Positions 62,208 through 64,000 of a DNA stretch of 64,000 bases are shown piece by piece; within the stretch, counting starts at the first letter, position 1, and the number at the start of each line of letters is the position of its first letter. The stretch lies in assembly GCF_917563915.1 (NCBI RefSeq), contig NZ_CAKJTI010000001.1:62001-126000 (forward strand). The letters run 5' to 3'. The stretch comes from Bacillus rhizoplanae (GTDB taxonomy: Bacteria > Bacillota > Bacilli > Bacillales > Bacillaceae_G). The position numbers and the translations under genes were made by a program. The notes under the pieces were generated by a model that worked only from the letters and a program-made list of their open reading frames with translations, was not told where the DNA came from and searched no databases.

Positions 62208-62684
62208 ATGAAGCTAGCAGGAAAGGTTGTCGTTGTAACAGGTGGAGGCATCGGCATTGGCCGTAACACGGCTCTTTTGTTGGCACAACAAGGTGCAAAG
62301 GTAATTGTGACAGATATTGATGAGGAAAACGGACAAGCAACAGTGGAGGAAATTGTAGATTTAGGTGGAGATGCACTTTTTGTTACTCATGATATGAGTA
62401 GGCAAAGTGATTGGCGACATGTTTTAGAAGTTGCAATTGAAGCCTACAACAGAATCGATATGTTGTTTAATAATGCCGGATTATATAAAATAGGTCCAAT
62501 TTTTTCTCATGAAAAAGAGAACGATTCCAATGCGCTTTGCATAAATGACGTCTGGATAGAAATAAAACAGTTGAGGTCATCTTTTATGGAACAGCAAGAA
62601 GAAGTGAGATTGAGTGATCTACCTATTTTTGGTGTTATCAGTACAAAGGAACAGTCACTTCATACAGTAGAATCATTAGTATAA
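62208..62684 (+). pseudogene. Truncated short-chain dehydrogenase with foreign C terminus
   Basis: The first ~100 residues are a clear SDR (KVVVVTGGGIGIGRNTALLL, VTDIDEENGQ, IDMLFNNAG), but after YKIGPIF the frame continues with 60 residues unlike any SDR and the catalytic YxxxK half is absent; family length is about 250. A deletion fused the N-terminal part to another coding sequence. ATG 62208 is preferred for the AAGGAG spacing. Probably non-functional. Confidence 0.75.
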
Positions 62685-62691
62685 TAAGTTG

Positions 62692-62729
62692 AAAACCGTC
62701 CTCAATTTGTATGTGGACGGTTTTTTTTT
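62692..62729 (+). terminator. Terminator between the SDR remnant and msmX
   Basis: AAAACCGTCC / GGACGGTTTT arms and long T-run; also flanks the leftward msmX gene end. Confidence 0.85.
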
Positions 62730-62731
62730 AT

Positions 62732-63832
62732 TTAGCGAATACGTTTTTCAGTTTTTATATCAAAGAAGTGCGCTTTGTTCATATCAAAAGCAAGCTTGAT
62801 CTGGTCACCGTGTGTAAAAGTATGTCTTGCGTCAACACGAGCTGCAAAATCTTGATTTCCAAGTTTCATATATAAAATAGATTCTGCACCTAATAGTTCA
62901 GCAACATCGATTTGTGTTGTAAATGTTGTGTCTTGTGAAGCTTCCAAAAATAAGAGTTCATCATGAATATCTTCTGGGCGAATGCCTAAAATAATTTCTT
63001 GGTTCATGTAGCCATGCTTGTCTAGTAGTTTCATTTTTCCTTCGGATACTTTCATTTTTACTTTATTGTCTATTACAAAGTGATTTTTTGTTAACTGACC
63101 ACGAAAAAAGTTCATCGCAGGAGAGCCAATAAATCCGCCAACGAAAACATTTTCTGGTGTTTCATATACTTCTTTTGGTGTTCCAATCTGTTGTATCTTT
63201 CCATCTTTCATAACAACAAGACGCGATGCCATTGTCATAGCTTCTGTTTGATCGTGTGTTACATAAATAGTTGTTGTTCCCAGTTTTTGATGTAGCTTAG
63301 AAATCTCTGAGCGCATTGTTACCCGTAATTTTGCATCTAGGTTTGATAACGGTTCGTCCATTAAGAAGACTTTTGCATCACGAACAATGGCACGTCCTAA
63401 TGCGACACGTTGCCGTTGTCCCCCAGATAAGGCTTTCGGTTTTCGATTTAAATATTCTTCAAGGCCTAAAATACGAGCTGCATCCTTTACGCGGCGATCA
63501 ATTTCGTCTTTTGGTATTTTGCGAAGTTTTAAGCCGAATGCCATATTATCGTAAACACTCATATGTGGGTAGAGAGCATAGTTTTGAAAGACCATTGCAA
63601 TGTCGCGATCTTTTGGAGGAACATCATTCATTACCTTGCCATCAATTGAGAATTCCCCTTTGGAAATATCCTCTAAACCAGCAACCATTCGTAATGTCGT
63701 TGATTTTCCGCATCCAGATGGACCGACAAATACAATAAATTCTTTATCTTGTATGTGTAAATTGAAGTCTGTAACTGCAGTTACATTGTTATCATATATT
63801 TTATAAATGTTTTCTAATTTTAGTTCTGCCAT
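62732..63832 (-). CDS. msmX: Sugar ABC transporter ATP-binding protein (MsmX/UgpC/MalK type)
   Basis: A 366-residue multi-use ATPase energising carbohydrate ABC importers. Walker A GPSGCGKSTTLRMVAG, signature LSGGQRQRVALGRA, Walker B KVFLMDEPLSNLDA and the switch YVTHDQTEAMTM, followed by a regulatory TOBE-type domain (LGIRPEDIH). ATG 63832 has GGGAGG upstream. Standing alone, it probably serves several importers, as MsmX does in B. subtilis. cre-like sites lie upstream. Confidence 0.9.
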   Translation of the reverse strand: MAELKLENIYKIYDNNVTAVTDFNLHIQDKEFIVFVGPSGCGKSTTLRMVAGLEDISKGEFSIDGKVMNDVPPKDRDIAMVFQNYALYPHMSVYDNMAFGLKLRKIPKDEIDRRVKDAARILGLEEYLNRKPKALSGGQRQRVALGRAIVRDAKVFLMDEPLSNLDAKLRVTMRSEISKLHQKLGTTTIYVTHDQTEAMTMASRLVVMKDGKIQQIGTPKEVYETPENVFVGGFIGSPAMNFFRGQLTKNHFVIDNKVKMKVSEGKMKLLDKHGYMNQEIILGIRPEDIHDELLFLEASQDTTFTTQIDVAELLGAESILYMKLGNQDFAARVDARHTFTHGDQIKLAFDMNKAHFFDIKTEKRIR

Positions 63833-63857
63833 GACTTTTCCTCCCAGCAAAAAAGTA

Positions 63858-63871
63858 TGCAAACGTTTTCT
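63858..63871 (-). promoter_or_regulatory. cre-like site close to the msmX start
   Basis: TGCAAACGTTTTCT (12 of 14 matches to the cre consensus), between the putative promoter and the msmX start codon: a position for CcpA repression. Confidence 0.6.
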
Positions 63872-63915
63872 TTGATTTTATTATAAATGAATGCATAATA
63901 AAAAGAAATAAAAAA

Positions 63916-63929
63916 TTAAAACGTTTTCA
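63916..63929 (-). promoter_or_regulatory. Second cre-like site upstream of msmX
   Basis: TTAAAACGTTTTCA (13 of 14 matches), about 58 bases farther upstream; a TATAAT-like box on the minus strand (about 63879) lies between the two sites. Confidence 0.6.
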
Positions 63930-64000
63930 TAAATTTAAGAAAATATACACAAAAATAGTGTGTTTTTAATATTAAAAGAGCTCTAACTATATTTTTTAGA

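Overview
This window is chromosomal DNA of a low-GC, endospore-forming Firmicute, almost certainly a member of the Bacillus cereus group. The evidence is a dacF-spoIIA-sigF-spoVA sporulation block, a ypuA-ppiB-ribT-ypuF-scpAB neighbourhood like that of B. subtilis, B. cereus-type nagAB-nagR, glcT-ptsGHI and mtn clusters, and about fifteen copies of a ~155 bp structured repeat bounded by TTTAT that matches the group-specific element bcr1. No rRNA, tRNA, transposase, prophage or CRISPR array was seen.

Layout. 1-5.9 kb: 3' part of pdp, corA, an AzgA-type purine permease, a SIMPL-domain protein, a MarR regulator and a secreted protein. 6-7.8 kb: an adenine-deaminase-like gene bracketed by two near-identical 30 bp terminator repeats, probably an insertion. 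8.1-11.6 kb: a GntR-regulated ABC exporter operon with two tandem paralogous permeases. 11.7-19.8 kb: dacF, spoIIAA, spoIIAB, sigF, then spoVAA-spoVAF, with a shrunken bcr1 copy inside the spoVA operon. 19.9-27.7 kb: HAD phosphatase, ypuA, a Nudix gene cut by bcr1, ppiB, ribT, ypuF, a YjcZ-like 29-residue peptide, scpA, scpB and a ComEC-like metallo-hydrolase. 27.9-37 kb: amino-sugar catabolism (nagA, nagB, nagR) and glucose PTS (glcT, ptsG, ptsH, ptsI) with an RNA antitermination switch. 37-43 kb: His-rich and membrane proteins, nitroreductase, diguanylate cyclase, serine hydrolase, a beta-hydroxyacid dehydrogenase. 43.3-50.4 kb: methionine salvage (mtnDBXW, mtnE, mtnU, mtnK) under two SAM-I riboswitches, ending in a remnant of mtnA. 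50.4-64 kb: YvrJ-like peptide, SDR dehydrogenase, PadR/HAAS pair, a three-gene repeat-protein/HEXXH-protease locus, Nudix hydrolase, thiolase, lipoproteins, acetyltransferase, RDD protein, a possible small RNA, a truncated SDR and an MsmX-type sugar-ABC ATPase under cre-like sites.

How the genes fit together: the sporulation block encodes forespore sigma-F with its anti-sigma switch and the dipicolinate channel; the nag and pts blocks import glucose and degrade N-acetylglucosamine with local regulators; the mtn block recycles methylthioribose to methionine, but its isomerase gene mtnA survives only as 66 codons with a nonsense codon and a large internal deletion.

Most striking observations: (1) very dense bcr1-like elements, one inserted in the Nudix gene so cleanly that the uninterrupted 146-codon gene can be rebuilt by removing it with one TTTAT; (2) compensatory base changes between copies, showing a conserved nucleic-acid fold; (3) elements repeatedly placed so that their terminal TTTAT/ATAAA forms the stop codon of a host gene; (4) loss of mtnA within an otherwise complete, riboswitch-controlled pathway; (5) three PadR operator-like palindromes spaced about three helical turns apart; (6) an uncharacterised locus of two proteins sharing a Ser-Gly-Asn-Ser motif with a HEXXH protease.
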